Assembly (NCBI GenBank): GCA_963702165.1
Contig: OY969722.1
Location: forward strand, 1-64,000
DNA: 64,000 bases
From: Terrimesophilobacter sp963702165
Lineage (GTDB): Bacteria; Actinomycetota; Actinomycetes; Actinomycetales; Microbacteriaceae
Direction of reading: 5' to 3'
Part shown: positions 18,855-29,668 of the stretch, one piece after another
Numbering within the stretch: position 1 is the first letter of the stretch
Layout of the letters: each line of letters begins with the position of its first letter
Translations under genes and position numbers: made by a program
Notes under the pieces: generated by a model
Told to the model about the DNA's origin: nothing
Databases searched by the model: none
Seen by the model: only the letters and a program-made list of their open reading frames with translations

Positions 18855-18884
18855 TTGACCTAGGGGAATTACAAGAGTGTAATT
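18855..18884 (+). promoter_or_regulatory. whiB2 promoter with overlapping palindrome
   Basis: Sigma-70-type elements TTGACC (18855-18860) and TGTAAT (18878-18883) with a 17-bp spacer. An inverted repeat AATTAC-N6-GTAATT (18867-18884) covers the spacer and the -10 box, so a bound repressor would block RNA polymerase. It lies about 45 bp upstream of the whiB2 ATG. The binding protein is unknown. Confidence 0.6.
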
Positions 18885-18930
18885 ATGTTTGTGCGCACGT
18901 CGCACGCATAGAGAACGGGGAGGGTGTGCT

Positions 18931-19254
18931 ATGGCGATTGCCGAGCAACGACGAGGGGTCCCCGACGACTGGTTTATCGACCCGGTTCAGCTGGGCGTAC
19001 CGGGCGTTCGGCCGACGATCGCCACTGACGACGACAGCGCCCTGGCGTGGCAGTCCGACGCGCTGTGCGCGCAGACCGACCCGGAGGCCTTCTTCCCGGA
19101 GAAGGGCGGCTCGACCCGCGACGCGAAGAAGATCTGCGCGTCGTGTGAAGTGAAGTCGCAGTGCCTGGAGTACGCGCTCGAGAACGACGAACGGTTCGGC
19201 ATCTGGGGCGGACTCTCCGAGAGGGAACGCCGCAAGCTGCGCAAACGCGCGTAA
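18931..19254 (+). CDS. whiB2: WhiB-family transcriptional regulator (WhiB2/WhmD type)
   Basis: 107-residue iron-sulfur regulator. The four cluster cysteines are C46, C69, C72 and C78 (ALC, ICASC, QCLEY), followed by the G[IV]WGG turn at 90-94 and a basic C-terminal tail SERERRKLRKRA that contacts DNA or sigma factor. Start ATG 18931 has GGGGAGG seven bases upstream; the upstream in-frame ATG at 18889 sits on the promoter's 3' side and lacks a box. WhiB2/WhmD orthologues act in cell division and septation. The neighbourhood (DUF3499, manB and ahcY downstream) matches the mycobacterial whiB2 locus. Confidence 0.92.
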   Translation: MAIAEQRRGVPDDWFIDPVQLGVPGVRPTIATDDDSALAWQSDALCAQTDPEAFFPEKGGSTRDAKKICASCEVKSQCLEYALENDERFGIWGGLSERERRKLRKRA

Positions 19255-19264
19255 CGTCAACTCA

Positions 19265-22075
19265 ATGCACCCCAGAGTCACCGCGATCCTCGTCGCCCAG
19301 TCCGGGGCCGAGGATCTCGACAAGACTCTTCGTGCCGTCAGCCTGCAGACGCGGGCACCGGATGCTGTCATCGTCGTCGAGATCGACTCCCCGACCGAGA
19401 TCACCGAGTTGATTGCGCGGTTCGGCCCCGGGCACGTCGTCTCGGCACGAGCGGGCACCACCTTCGGCGGTGCGGTCAGCCACGCGGTGCACGTCGCCGC
19501 CCCGCCGGAGTCCGAAGAGGAATGGCTCTGGCTGCTGCGCGAGGACAACGCTCCCGATGAGCACGCCCTGGAGCGCCTGCTGGGCGCGGTCGAGATCGCG
19601 CCGTCCGTCGCCGTCGCCGGCCCGAAGCTCATGCGCAGCAGCGAGCCGCACCTGATCGACTCCTTCGGCGAGACCATCAGTACCCTGGGCACGCGCGTGG
19701 AACTCGTCCACGGCGAGCTGGACCAGGGTCAACACGACCGCCGTGACGACGTACTCGGCATCGCGGGCGGCGGCATGCTGGTCCGCCGCACCCTGTGGGC
19801 CCGCCTCGGCGGCTTCGACCCCGGCCTGCCGAGCATCGACGCGGCCCTCGACTTCTGCATCCGGGCGCGCCTCGCCGGCCACCGCGTGATCCTCGTGCCC
19901 CGCGCGCGGGTGCTCAGCGCCGGCCGCGCGGAGACCTTCGGCACGCGCGCGCCCTCCACTGCGCGGCTGTTCCGCATCACCCGGTCGGCCGAACTGCACC
20001 GGCGGATGGTCTACGCACCGGCGTTGGCGACGATCGTGCACTGGCTGTCGTTCCTGCCCCTCGCGGTCTTCCGGTCCCTCGGGCACCTGCTGTCCAAGCA
20101 TCCGGGCCTCGTGCCGGCTGAGTTCTCGGCTGCGTTCCGCGCGCTCGTCGACGGCTCGGTGCTGCCTGCGCGGCGTAACCTGCGCCGCACCAGAACAGTC
20201 GGCTGGGCAGCCATCGCCGGACTCCGGATGCGACTGGGCGAACTCCGCGAACGCCGGGCGCAGGCCCGCGAGGCCGCGCTTATCGACGACGTGGGCGGCA
20301 TCCCCGCGCCGCGTGCCAGTTTCCTGGGCGACGGCGGAATGTGGGCCGTGCTCGCGATGGCGGTCGTCGGCCTGATCGCGTTCGCGCCGCTCCTCGGCGC
20401 CAGAGTGCTGAGAGGCGGCGGGTTGCTGCCGCTGAGCGCCGACCTCGGCGACCTGTGGGGCAACGTCGGCTACGGCTGGCGCGAACTCGGCACCGGCTTC
20501 CTCGGCGCCGCCGACCCATTCGCGGCTGTCCTCGCGGTGCTCGGCTCCATCACCTTCTGGGCGCCGAGCTACTCGATCCTGCTGCTCTACTTGGCCGCAC
20601 TGCCGCTGGCTGCGCTCGGCGCGTGGTGCTGCGCGCGGCGCCTGACGACAACGCGCTGGCTGCCGCTGCTGGCCGCTCTGCTCTGGGCCGTCGCGCCGCC
20701 GCTGCTGTCCTCGCTCGCGACCGGACACCTCGGTGCCGCGATCGCGCACCTCGCACTGCCGTGGCTCGCGCTCGCGGTGATCGGCTCCGGACGGTCGCTG
20801 GCGGCCGCCGCGGCGGCGAGCATCCTGCTGGCGGTCGTTGGCGCGTCGGCGCCGGTGCTGATCCCGGCGCTGCTGCTGCTCTGGCTCGGCGCTCTCGTCG
20901 CCCGCCCGCGCGCGCTGCTGCGCACGATTGGCATCCCAATCCCGCTGCTTGCGCTGTTCGCGCCGCTGATTGTCACCCAGTTCGTGCGCGGTACACCGCT
21001 GGCCGTGTTCGCCGACCCCGGCGTCCCCGTTCCCGGTGACGCGGCATCCGGATGGCGGCTCGCGCTCGGCGACGCGGATGGCGGCCTGCTCGGCTGGCCG
21101 CAGCTGCTGACGGCGCTCGGCGTGCCCGACTCCATCGCGCCGTTCGTCATCGCCGGCCTGCTCGCGCCGCTCGCGGTGCTCGCCCTCCTGTCCCTGTTCC
21201 TGCGGGGGACCTACCGTGCCATCCCGGCGACGCTGACCGCGCTGCTCGGCTACCTGACCGCAGTTGCAGCATCGCTCCTGGCGTTGGCCTCTGTGGGCGG
21301 CCAGCCTGTGACGGTGTGGGCGGGGTCCGGACTCAGTCTGTTCTGGCTCGGACTCATCGGCGCCGCCCTGGTCGCGCTCGATGCGCTCGGGCGGGCGGCA
21401 ACGTCATCCGCGCTGCTCACCGGCATCACCGCCGTCACCGTCGCGGTGCCGCTGCTGGGAGCCATCCTGATCGGCGCCGCCGCCGTTGCCCCCTCGAGTC
21501 GCCCGATCGTGCCCGCGCTGGTGAATGCGCTCGCCGACCAGCAGCCGGATGTCGGCACGCTCGTGCTCTCGCCGAGGCCGGACGACCAGATCGCCGCCGG
21601 ACTGCAGCGCGGCGCGGGCGCGACACTCGACGACCAGTCGACGCTCGCGACGACCGCGGCCCGAGCAAGCGCCGAGCAGCAGCGCATTGCGGAACTCGCC
21701 GGCAACCTGGTGTCACGCAGCGGATTCGACAGTGTCGCCGAGCTGGCCGAGCTCGGCATCGGCTTCATCGTGCTCACCAACGGCGACACCGACACCCAGC
21801 GGCGCGCATCCGACGCGCTGAACGCCAATGACGCGCTCACCGCCGCCGGTGGGACAGTCGACGGCAACCTGTGGCGGTTCGACGGCGACCTGGCCGCCCA
21901 GCCAGAGCATCCGGGCAACACCGACACCGCAATCGGGCGCGGCATCCTGATCGGCCAGGGCGTGGTGTTCGGCATCGCGGTGCTGCTTGCGCTGCCGTTC
22001 GGGACTCGGCGGAAGGTGTACAGCGGACGCGGACCCGCCGGACCAGCCGACACATTCGAAAGCGGTGAGGAATGA
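19265..22075 (+). CDS. Large GT2-family glycosyltransferase with C-terminal membrane domain
   Basis: 936 residues. The N-terminal GT2 fold (about 1-270) has VTAILVAQSGAEDLDKTL, WLLREDNAPDEHALERLL (DxD-like acidic block), IAGGGMLVRRTLWARLGGFD and AALDFCIRARLAGHRVI. About 12-14 hydrophobic segments follow from residue 360 (MWAVLAMAVVGLIAFAPLLG onward), then a soluble stretch (about 735-870) and a last helix near 890. GT2 proteins of this build lie next to whiB2 in many actinobacteria and are thought to act in cell-wall glycan synthesis; the substrate is unknown. It starts 11 nt after whiB2 and ends with an ATGA overlap into the next gene, so the three form one transcription unit. Confidence 0.85.
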   Translation: MHPRVTAILVAQSGAEDLDKTLRAVSLQTRAPDAVIVVEIDSPTEITELIARFGPGHVVSARAGTTFGGAVSHAVHVAAPPESEEEWLWLLREDNAPDEHALERLLGAVEIAPSVAVAGPKLMRSSEPHLIDSFGETISTLGTRVELVHGELDQGQHDRRDDVLGIAGGGMLVRRTLWARLGGFDPGLPSIDAALDFCIRARLAGHRVILVPRARVLSAGRAETFGTRAPSTARLFRITRSAELHRRMVYAPALATIVHWLSFLPLAVFRSLGHLLSKHPGLVPAEFSAAFRALVDGSVLPARRNLRRTRTVGWAAIAGLRMRLGELRERRAQAREAALIDDVGGIPAPRASFLGDGGMWAVLAMAVVGLIAFAPLLGARVLRGGGLLPLSADLGDLWGNVGYGWRELGTGFLGAADPFAAVLAVLGSITFWAPSYSILLLYLAALPLAALGAWCCARRLTTTRWLPLLAALLWAVAPPLLSSLATGHLGAAIAHLALPWLALAVIGSGRSLAAAAAASILLAVVGASAPVLIPALLLLWLGALVARPRALLRTIGIPIPLLALFAPLIVTQFVRGTPLAVFADPGVPVPGDAASGWRLALGDADGGLLGWPQLLTALGVPDSIAPFVIAGLLAPLAVLALLSLFLRGTYRAIPATLTALLGYLTAVAASLLALASVGGQPVTVWAGSGLSLFWLGLIGAALVALDALGRAATSSALLTGITAVTVAVPLLGAILIGAAAVAPSSRPIVPALVNALADQQPDVGTLVLSPRPDDQIAAGLQRGAGATLDDQSTLATTAARASAEQQRIAELAGNLVSRSGFDSVAELAELGIGFIVLTNGDTDTQRRASDALNANDALTAAGGTVDGNLWRFDGDLAAQPEHPGNTDTAIGRGILIGQGVVFGIAVLLALPFGTRRKVYSGRGPAGPADTFESGEE

Positions 22076-23538
22076 CCGACGCGACCGACTTCGAAGAGGC
22101 ACCGGAGGAACTCGCCACCGAACCCGCCCCTGCCCCAAAGGGACGCTCGGCCGTGGTCGTCGGGGCACGCATGCTGACCGGGGCGGTGGGGGTTGCCGTC
22201 GCCGCGCTCGCGATCGCCGGCGCGACCTGGCTTCCGCTGCCGACGATCGGCGGCGACGTGCGAGCGCTGGAGGTGCAGCCGACCGCTGCGGGGCAGGAGC
22301 GCGTGTGCGCCGGCTCGCTGCTGAGGTTCGGCGACGAGAGCGGGCAGGACGCCCGCGCGCTCGCCTCGATCGGCGCGCCCGACATCCGCTTCGCCGCGAC
22401 CGACGGCACGCCGCGGCTGCAGCCGATGGCAGGCGGCGTCGGGGCGCCCCACCGCGTCACGCTCGAGCCCACCGGGACTGAGCAGTCGCCCTTCGGTGCC
22501 AGTCAGAGCCAGGCCGGCGAAGAGTTCGCCGGGTTCGCGGCGGCGCAGTGCGCGATGCCGACGAGCCAGACCTGGCTGGTCGGCGGGGCCTCGACCACCG
22601 GACGGGTCGGCCTCATCCGCCTGGTCAATCCGAGCACCGTCGACTCCCTGGTCGACCTCACGATCCACACCGAGAACGGGATCATCACCGCGGCCGGTAC
22701 GGCCGGCATCGTGGTGCCGCCCGGGGGAGAGCGGGTGCTGCCACTGGCCGGGTTCGCTCCGGATGCCGCGTCGCCGGTCATCCGGGTGGTGAGCCGCGGC
22801 GGCGAGATCGTTGCGACACTGCAGCAGTCGATCGTGCGCACCCTCGCGCCCAGCGGCGTCGACCTGATCGGCGGCGTCGACGCGCCTGCCACAGGCATCG
22901 TCATTCCCGGGTTCGTCATCAACGGCGGCCATGCGGCCGAGGAGCTCACCGCCGGCGCCACGGTCGATGACGCCGGCCCGGTCATCCGCTTGCTGGCGCC
23001 GGGCAACGGGGACGCCACAGTCATGCTCAGTATGACCCCGGAGAACGGGTCGGCCGCCGGCGACCCGGTCGCAATCGAATTGACAGCGGGACAGGTCCTC
23101 GACGTCGCACTGGACCACATCGAGGACGGCTCCTACACGGTGCGCGTCGACGCGACGCTGCCGGTCGTCGCAGCCGCCCGGTCAACCACGGCCGACGGCG
23201 AAGGCGGCACCGACTTCGCCTGGTTCGGCGCGGCTCCAGTTCTGAGTGAACCGGCTCTGCTGAGCATCGCTCCGGGGCCGTGGGCCGCGCTGCATCTGGT
23301 CAATCCCACCGAGCAGGATGCCGAGGTCACCCTCAGGTCGGAGACCGGCAGCGAGGAGACGGTGAGCGTGCCTGCTGGCGCCGCTGCGGTTGTGCCGGTT
23401 CCGGCAGGCGGCACGTTCGAGCTGGACGGCTTCGACCAGCTGCACGTGTCGGTGAGCTATCGCTCCGCGACCGAACTCGCCGGCTTCGTCGTGACCGGTC
23501 CCTCGCCGCTCGCGCGCGACATCCGGGTGCTGATGTAG
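22072..23538 (+). CDS. DUF5719-family membrane-anchored protein
   Basis: 488 residues. A cytoplasmic acidic/Pro-rich start (TDATDFEEAPEELATEPAP) is followed by one transmembrane helix at about 38-62 (GVAVAALAIAGATWLPL) and a long extracytoplasmic beta-rich part. That part carries repeated Ig-like strands such as LIRLVNPSTVDSLVDLTIHT and LHLVNPTEQDAEVTLRSETG. This matches DUF5719, always found after the GT2 protein in this locus, so it is probably a partner in envelope glycan assembly. ATG overlaps the GT2 stop. It is convergent with the zincin-like gene with only 4 bp between stops. Confidence 0.82.
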   Translation: MTDATDFEEAPEELATEPAPAPKGRSAVVVGARMLTGAVGVAVAALAIAGATWLPLPTIGGDVRALEVQPTAAGQERVCAGSLLRFGDESGQDARALASIGAPDIRFAATDGTPRLQPMAGGVGAPHRVTLEPTGTEQSPFGASQSQAGEEFAGFAAAQCAMPTSQTWLVGGASTTGRVGLIRLVNPSTVDSLVDLTIHTENGIITAAGTAGIVVPPGGERVLPLAGFAPDAASPVIRVVSRGGEIVATLQQSIVRTLAPSGVDLIGGVDAPATGIVIPGFVINGGHAAEELTAGATVDDAGPVIRLLAPGNGDATVMLSMTPENGSAAGDPVAIELTAGQVLDVALDHIEDGSYTVRVDATLPVVAAARSTTADGEGGTDFAWFGAAPVLSEPALLSIAPGPWAALHLVNPTEQDAEVTLRSETGSEETVSVPAGAAAVVPVPAGGTFELDGFDQLHVSVSYRSATELAGFVVTGPSPLARDIRVLM

Positions 23539-23542
23539 CGAT

Positions 23543-23974
23543 CTAGAAGTGGCGGAAGCGGTCCGGGGCTAGGTCCCACGGGTCGCGGCCGAGGAGCTCG
23601 GCAACCGCGCGGAAGACGCAGCTCTCGACCAGCATCCGGCGGTGCAGGTCGTCGCGCCGGTGCAGGCGCGAGAGCCGCTCGATCGGCACCCGGTAGAGCA
23701 CGATGCGGCGTTCCGCAGGGAAGACCTGCCAGCGCTGCACGCGGCCGCGCTCTGGGCCGGGCGGCAGCGCAGCGACCTCGAAGCGCGTCGAGCCCAGCTC
23801 GTCGGGCCACAGGCCCTTCAGATACTCGGCGGTGGCGGCGACGGTCTGGTCGAAGAGACCAGCGCGCGAGTACAGCCGGGGAAGCAGCGGCCCGGTGACC
23901 GCCGACCGGATGCCGTGGCCGTGCCGGTCCCGACGTCGCACCGGCGTCGGGGCGGTGTGTCGGGAGCGTGCCAT
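23543..23974 (-). CDS. Zincin-like metallopeptidase-family protein (degenerate active site)
   Basis: 143-residue protein from ATG 23974: MARSRHTAPTPVRRRDRHGHG, a basic start typical of the Rv3259-type 'metallopeptidase family' next to DUF3499 in actinobacteria. The middle has FDQTVAATAEYLKGLWPDEL and FEVAALPP, then RRIVLYRVPIERLSR. The segment equivalent to the zincin helix reads LVESCVFRAVAELLGRDPWDLAPD. I see no HExxH, so catalysis is doubtful and the fold may be structural or regulatory. It is divergent from the DUF3499 gene and convergent with DUF5719. Confidence 0.7.
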   Translation of the reverse strand: MARSRHTAPTPVRRRDRHGHGIRSAVTGPLLPRLYSRAGLFDQTVAATAEYLKGLWPDELGSTRFEVAALPPGPERGRVQRWQVFPAERRIVLYRVPIERLSRLHRRDDLHRRMLVESCVFRAVAELLGRDPWDLAPDRFRHF

Positions 23975-24044
23975 GTGCGTGATTCTACGCGCCGCCGCCG
24001 GGTGCACGGACGCAGGGCCCCGCCGATCGGTACAGTGGGAGCAA

Positions 24045-24257
24045 ATGGACGGTCGGCTCTGCAGCAAGGTCGCGTGCACCAGGGAGGCCACGCAGACGCT
24101 CACCTATGTCTACGCGGACTCCATGGCAGTGCTCGGGCCCCTTTCTGACCGGCACGAGCCGCACAGCTACGACCTGTGCCCGGTGCACGCCGAACGGCTC
24201 TCTGCGCCCCGGGGCTGGCAGGTTATCCGTCATGTAGCGTTGAACAATGAGCTCTGA
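24045..24257 (+). CDS. DUF3499-family zinc-ribbon-like protein
   Basis: 70 residues from ATG 24045: MDGRLCSKVACTREATQTLTY, then YDLCPVHAERLSAPRGWQVIRH. Cys6, Cys11, Cys45 and His48 form a likely metal-binding knuckle. This is the DUF3499 family (Rv3258c-like), conserved beside manB in actinobacteria; function unknown. The stop overlaps manB by 11 nt in a different frame, so translation is coupled. Confidence 0.85.
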   Translation: MDGRLCSKVACTREATQTLTYVYADSMAVLGPLSDRHEPHSYDLCPVHAERLSAPRGWQVIRHVALNNEL

Positions 24258-25660
24258 ACGAGTCGACCTCACGCAGTTTGTCAAGACCTACGACGTGCGG
24301 GGGCTGGTCGGCAGCCAGCTCACCGATGAGGTCGTCGAAGCCTTCGGCGCCGCATTCGTCGACGAGGTGGATGCCGCCGGTCGGGAAGTCGTCGTCGGCC
24401 ACGACATGCGCGACTCTTCACCCGGCTTCGCGGCAGCGTTCGCGCGCGGCGCGCAGGCACGCGGCGGCAACGTGGTCTCGATCGGGCTGTGCTCGACGGA
24501 CCAGAGCTACTTCGCATCCGGTCACCTGAACGCCCCGGCCGCGATGTTCACCGCAAGCCACAACCCGGCCACCTACAACGGCATCAAGCTCAGCCGCGCC
24601 GGCGCTCGCGGGATCAGCCTGGACACCGGGCTGGCGACCATCCGGGACCGGGCGACGCACTACCTGGCCGACGGCATCCGGGCGGTGCAGACGCCCGGCG
24701 GCTACCGCGAACTGGACGTGCTCGCCGGCTACGCCGCGTACCTGCGCAAGCTGGTCGACCTGAGCGGCATCCGGCCGGTGAAGATCGTCGTCGACGCCGG
24801 CAACGGCATGGGCGGGATGACCGTCCCGGCCGTGCTGGGCGAGGCGGCGGGGCTGCCGAAGCTGCCCATCGAGATCGTGCCGCTGTACTTCGAACTGGAC
24901 GGCACCTTCCCGAACCACGAGGCGAACCCGCTCGAGCCGGCGAACCTGGTCGACTTGCAGCGCGCCGTTCTCGAGCATGAGGCGGACCTCGGGCTGGCGT
25001 TCGACGGCGACGCCGACCGGTGCTTTGTCGTCGACGAGAAGGGTGCCGCGGTGAACCCGTCGGCAGTGACCGCGATCGTCGCGCTGCGCGAGATCGCCAG
25101 GGCGCGCGCCGCTGACCCTGACGCCGAGATCTGCGTCATCCACAACCTGATCACCTCGCGCGCGGTGCCGGAGGCGATCGAGAACGCCGGGGCGATCCCG
25201 GTGCGCACCCGGGTGGGGCACTCGCTCATCAAGGATGAAATGGCGGCCACGGGCGCGATCTTCGGCGGCGAGCACTCGGCGCACTACTACTTCCGCGACT
25301 TCTGGGGTGCAGACAACGGCATGCTCGCCGCAATGCACGTGCTCGCCGAGTTCGGCGCGAACGACGAGCCGATGTCGGCGCTGTCGCGCCGATACTCGCC
25401 GTACGCCCAGAGCGGCGAGATCAACTCGACCGTGACGGATGTGCCGTCGGCGTACGCGCGCGTGATCGAGGGCGTTCGCCGGCGCCGAGTTGGACGAACT
25501 GGACGGGCTGACCGTCAGCGGCTACGACGACGGCGAGTTCTGGTGGTTCAACGTGCGGCCGTCCAACACCGAGCCGCTGCTGCGCCTCAACGTCGAAGCG
25601 GGCACACGCGAGCTGATGGAGCGCATCCGGGACCGCGCGCTCGGCATCATCCGCGACTGA
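24247..25660 (+). CDS. manB: Phosphomannomutase/phosphoglucomutase (frameshifted near 25474)
   Basis: Converts mannose-6-P to mannose-1-P for GDP-mannose. From ATG 24247: FVKTYDVRGLVGSQLTDEVV, the active-site phosphoserine loop TASHNPATYNGIK, KIVVDAGNGMGGMTVP, and the metal-binding loop LGLAFDGDADRCFVVDE. Then come VGHSLIKDEMA, FGGEHSAHYYFRDFWGADNG, and after one extra G near 25474 (GAGGGCG for GAGGCG) the C-terminal WWFNVRPSNTEPLLRLNVEA with the RPSNTEP phosphate-binding loop. The restored length is about 470 residues, normal for the family. The defect is a single base in an otherwise perfectly conserved enzyme, so I read it as a sequence error. Confidence 0.92.
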
Positions 25661-25682
25661 CTCCGACCCGCTTGCGGTCTTT

Positions 25683-25765
25683 CCGAAAACGCAGGAGATC
25701 CGCGCCGTTTCTGCCGTTTTGTCGTCAGAACGCGCATCCGGACGCTCGATCTCCTGCATTTTCAG
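25683..25765. repeat. Intergenic inverted repeat, family B copy 2
   Basis: 83-nt element: left arm CCGAAAACGCAGGAGATC (25683-25700) and right arm GATCTCCTGCATTTTCAG (25748-25765), 16 of 18 positions complementary. Core GTCAGAACGC at offset 41. It sits between manB and ahcY, both rightward. Confidence 0.8.
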
Positions 25766-25810
25766 TTGGCACCCGAGGTAACGCGCGCCGCGGGCTGGAA
25801 CAATGGGGGC

Positions 25811-27265
<1,455 letters not shown>

Positions 27266-27276
27266 CCCCACGCATC

Positions 27277-27340
27277 CATTGAGTCGGGAGTATTCGCCCT
27301 TATGAGCGACCCCAATTGGGCGACAACTCCCGACTCGATG
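27277..27340. repeat. Intergenic inverted repeat, family C copy 2
   Basis: 64-nt element: left CATTGAGTCGGGAG at 27277-27290 and right CTCCCGACTCGATG at 27327-27340. Inner CGCCC/GGGCG pairs extend the stem to about 20 bp. It starts 12 nt after the ahcY stop and could act as its terminator. Confidence 0.82.
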
Positions 27341-27423
27341 AAAACGGGTGCGGCGGACTCCTAGGACCGCTCACTAAGCTTGCGCTCACCGTCCCTCCCA
27401 CAAGGAACCAGGGGTAACGCGCA

Positions 27424-28576
27424 ATGAAGAGCATGATCGAGCTGAGCGACGAACAACGCGCACTCATCGAGGTGGTCGGCGAATTCGCCCAGTCCCAACT
27501 GGCGCCACACGCCGTCGAATGGGACCAGTCGAAACACTTTCCGGTCGACGTGCTGCGCGCCGCCGGTGAGCTGGGCCTCGGCGGGGTGTACGCGGGCGAG
27601 GATGTCGGAGGCGCCGGCCTCAGCCGCACCGACGCGGCCATCATCTTCGAGGAGCTCGCCAAGGGCGACACCACCATCGCGGCGTACATCTCCATCCACA
27701 ACATGGTGGTCTGGATGATCGACTCGTTCGGCAACGACGAGCAGCGGCAGACCTGGGTGCCAGCCCTCGCCTCGATGGAGCAGCTCGGCAGCTACTGCCT
27801 CACCGAGCCCGGTGCGGGGTCGGATGCCGCCTCCCTCACGCACCAGCGCGGTGCGCGACGGCGACGATTACGTGCTCAACGGCGTCAAGCAGTTCATCTC
27901 CGGCGCAGGCACCTCGGCGGTGTACATCGTGATGGCGCGCACCGGCGACTCCGGCCCGAAGGGCATCAGCGCCTTCATCGTGCCGGCGGATGCCCAGGGA
28001 CTGTCCTTCGGCGCGAACGAGAAGAAGATGGGCTGGAACGCGCAGCCCACCCGTCAGGTCATCTTCGACGACGTGCGGGTCCCCGCCGCAGGCCTGCTCG
28101 GCGCGGAGGGGGACGGCTTCACTGTCGCGATGAAGGGCCTCAACGGCGGACGCATCAACATGGCGGCATGTTCCCTCGGCGGTGCGCAGTGGGCGCACGA
28201 GCGCACCATCGCCTACGTCAAGGAACGCCGCGCCTTCGGCTCGCCGCTCGCCGACAACCAGTCGATCGTGTTCACCCTCGCCGACATGGAAACCGACCTG
28301 CAGGCCGCCCGCGGGCTGGTGGTGCGTGCCGCGCAGGCGCTCGACTCCGGGCATCCGGATGCCGTCGCCCTGTGCGCGATGGCGAAGCGGTTCGCCACCG
28401 ACGCGGCCTTCCGGGTCGCCAACTCGGCGCTGCAGCTGCACGGTGGCTACGGCTACCTCGCCGACTACGGCATCGAGAAGGTGGTGCGGGACCTGCGCGT
28501 GCACCAGATCCTCGAGGGGACCAACGAGATCATGCGCGTGATCATCGGGCGCTCACTCATCGAGGAGGCGGCGTGA
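27424..28576 (+). CDS. Acyl-CoA dehydrogenase, isobutyryl-CoA dehydrogenase-like (frameshifted near 27841)
   Basis: FAD flavoenzyme oxidising a short branched acyl-CoA. From ATG 27424: MIELSDEQRALIEVVGEFAQ, GLGGVYAGEDVGGAGLSRTD and LGSYCLTEPGAGSDAASL. An extra A near 27841 shifts the frame; it resumes as RTSAVRDGDDYVLNGVKQFI, AFIVPADAQGLSFG, AEGDGFTVAMKGLNGGRINM, QLHGGYGYLADYGIEKVVRD and the catalytic-base segment HQILEGTNEIMRVI. The restored length is about 384 residues. The downstream hydrolase, dehydrogenase and hydratase make valine catabolism (isobutyryl-CoA to methacrylyl-CoA) the best assignment. Confidence 0.87.
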
Positions 28577-29642
28577 GCGACGCGGATGCCGGAGCTCCTC
28601 GCTCGAGAAGCGGGGCAGCCTCGGCCACATCACCCTGAACCGTCCGCGCGCCATCAACGCGCTTACCCACGCGATGATCAAGCGGGTCGCGCGGACCCTG
28701 GTCGAGTGGGCATCCGACGACGACGTGCAGACCGTTGTCATCACCGGCGCAGGCGAGCGCGGCCTGTGCGCCGGCGGCGACATCGTCGCGCTGTACGACG
28801 CCGCGAAATCTCACGAGCTCGAACCGGCCGCCAGGTTCTGGGCGGACGAGTACCGGCTGAACGCCTACATCGCCGGTTACCCGAAGCCGTACGTGGCGAT
28901 CATGGACGGCGTCACCCTCGGCGGCGGCGTCGGCATCTCCGCGCATGGCTCGCACCGGGTGGTCACCGAGCGCTCGAGCGTGGGCATGCCGGAGACCGGC
29001 ATCGGGTTCGTCCCGGATGTCGGCGGCAGCTGGCTCCTGTCGCGAGCGCCCGGCGAGCTGGGTGCCTACCTCGCGCTCACCGCAAAGCCGATGTCGGGGG
29101 CGGATGCCATCGCCACCGGATTCGCCGACCACTTCGTGCCATCCGATCAGCTGCCGGCCCTGCTCGAGGCGCTTGAGACCACCACCGCCGATGAGGCGAT
29201 CGCCGCGGTCGCAACCGAACCGCCGGCATCCGACCTTCTCGCCCAGCAGGACTGGATCGATGAGGCGTTCTCCGCAGACACGGTCGCCAACGTCGTGAAG
29301 CGGCTGCGCGACGTCGCGACCGAGGAGAGCATCACCGCGGCCGAGACGGTCAGCATCAAGTCGCCGATCGCGCTCAGCGTCGCGTTCGAGTCGCTCCGCA
29401 GGGCGCGGGAGCTGGAGTCGCTCGAGCACGCGCTCGAGCAGGAGTACCGGGTCTCGCTGCACGCGCTGCAGCACCGCGACTTCGCCGAGGGCGTGCGCGC
29501 CCAGGTCATCGAAAAGGACCGCAGGCCGAAGTGGAAACCCGATCGCGTCGAAGACCTCAGCAAGGACGACATCGACAAGTTCTTCGAGCCGGTGGACGAC
29601 CTCCGTCTCGGCCTGGTCGAACGACAGCAACAGCGCGGCTAG
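28573..29642 (+). CDS. 3-hydroxyisobutyryl-CoA hydrolase-like crotonase (frameshifted near 28601)
   Basis: Crotonase-fold enzyme, likely releasing 3-hydroxyisobutyrate from its CoA ester. GTG 28573 overlaps the dehydrogenase stop (GTGA). An extra C near 28601 breaks the frame. Thereafter LGHITLNRPRAINALTHAMI, TGAGERGLCAGGDIVALYD (oxyanion hole), MDGVTLGGGVGISAHGSHR, MPETGIGFVPDVGGSWLLSR and an extended C-terminus with LEQEYRVSLHALQHRDFAEG and RPKWKPDRVEDLS. The C-terminal extension and PDVGG motif separate HIBCH from plain enoyl-CoA hydratases. The restored length is about 355 residues. Confidence 0.86.
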
Positions 29643-29668
29643 CGCGACCGACACGGAAGGGGAGACAC

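Noticed and set aside
19262..20749. 495-codon minus-strand ORF over the GT2 gene
   Set aside because: Shadow frame of the GT2 coding sequence, with no motifs.
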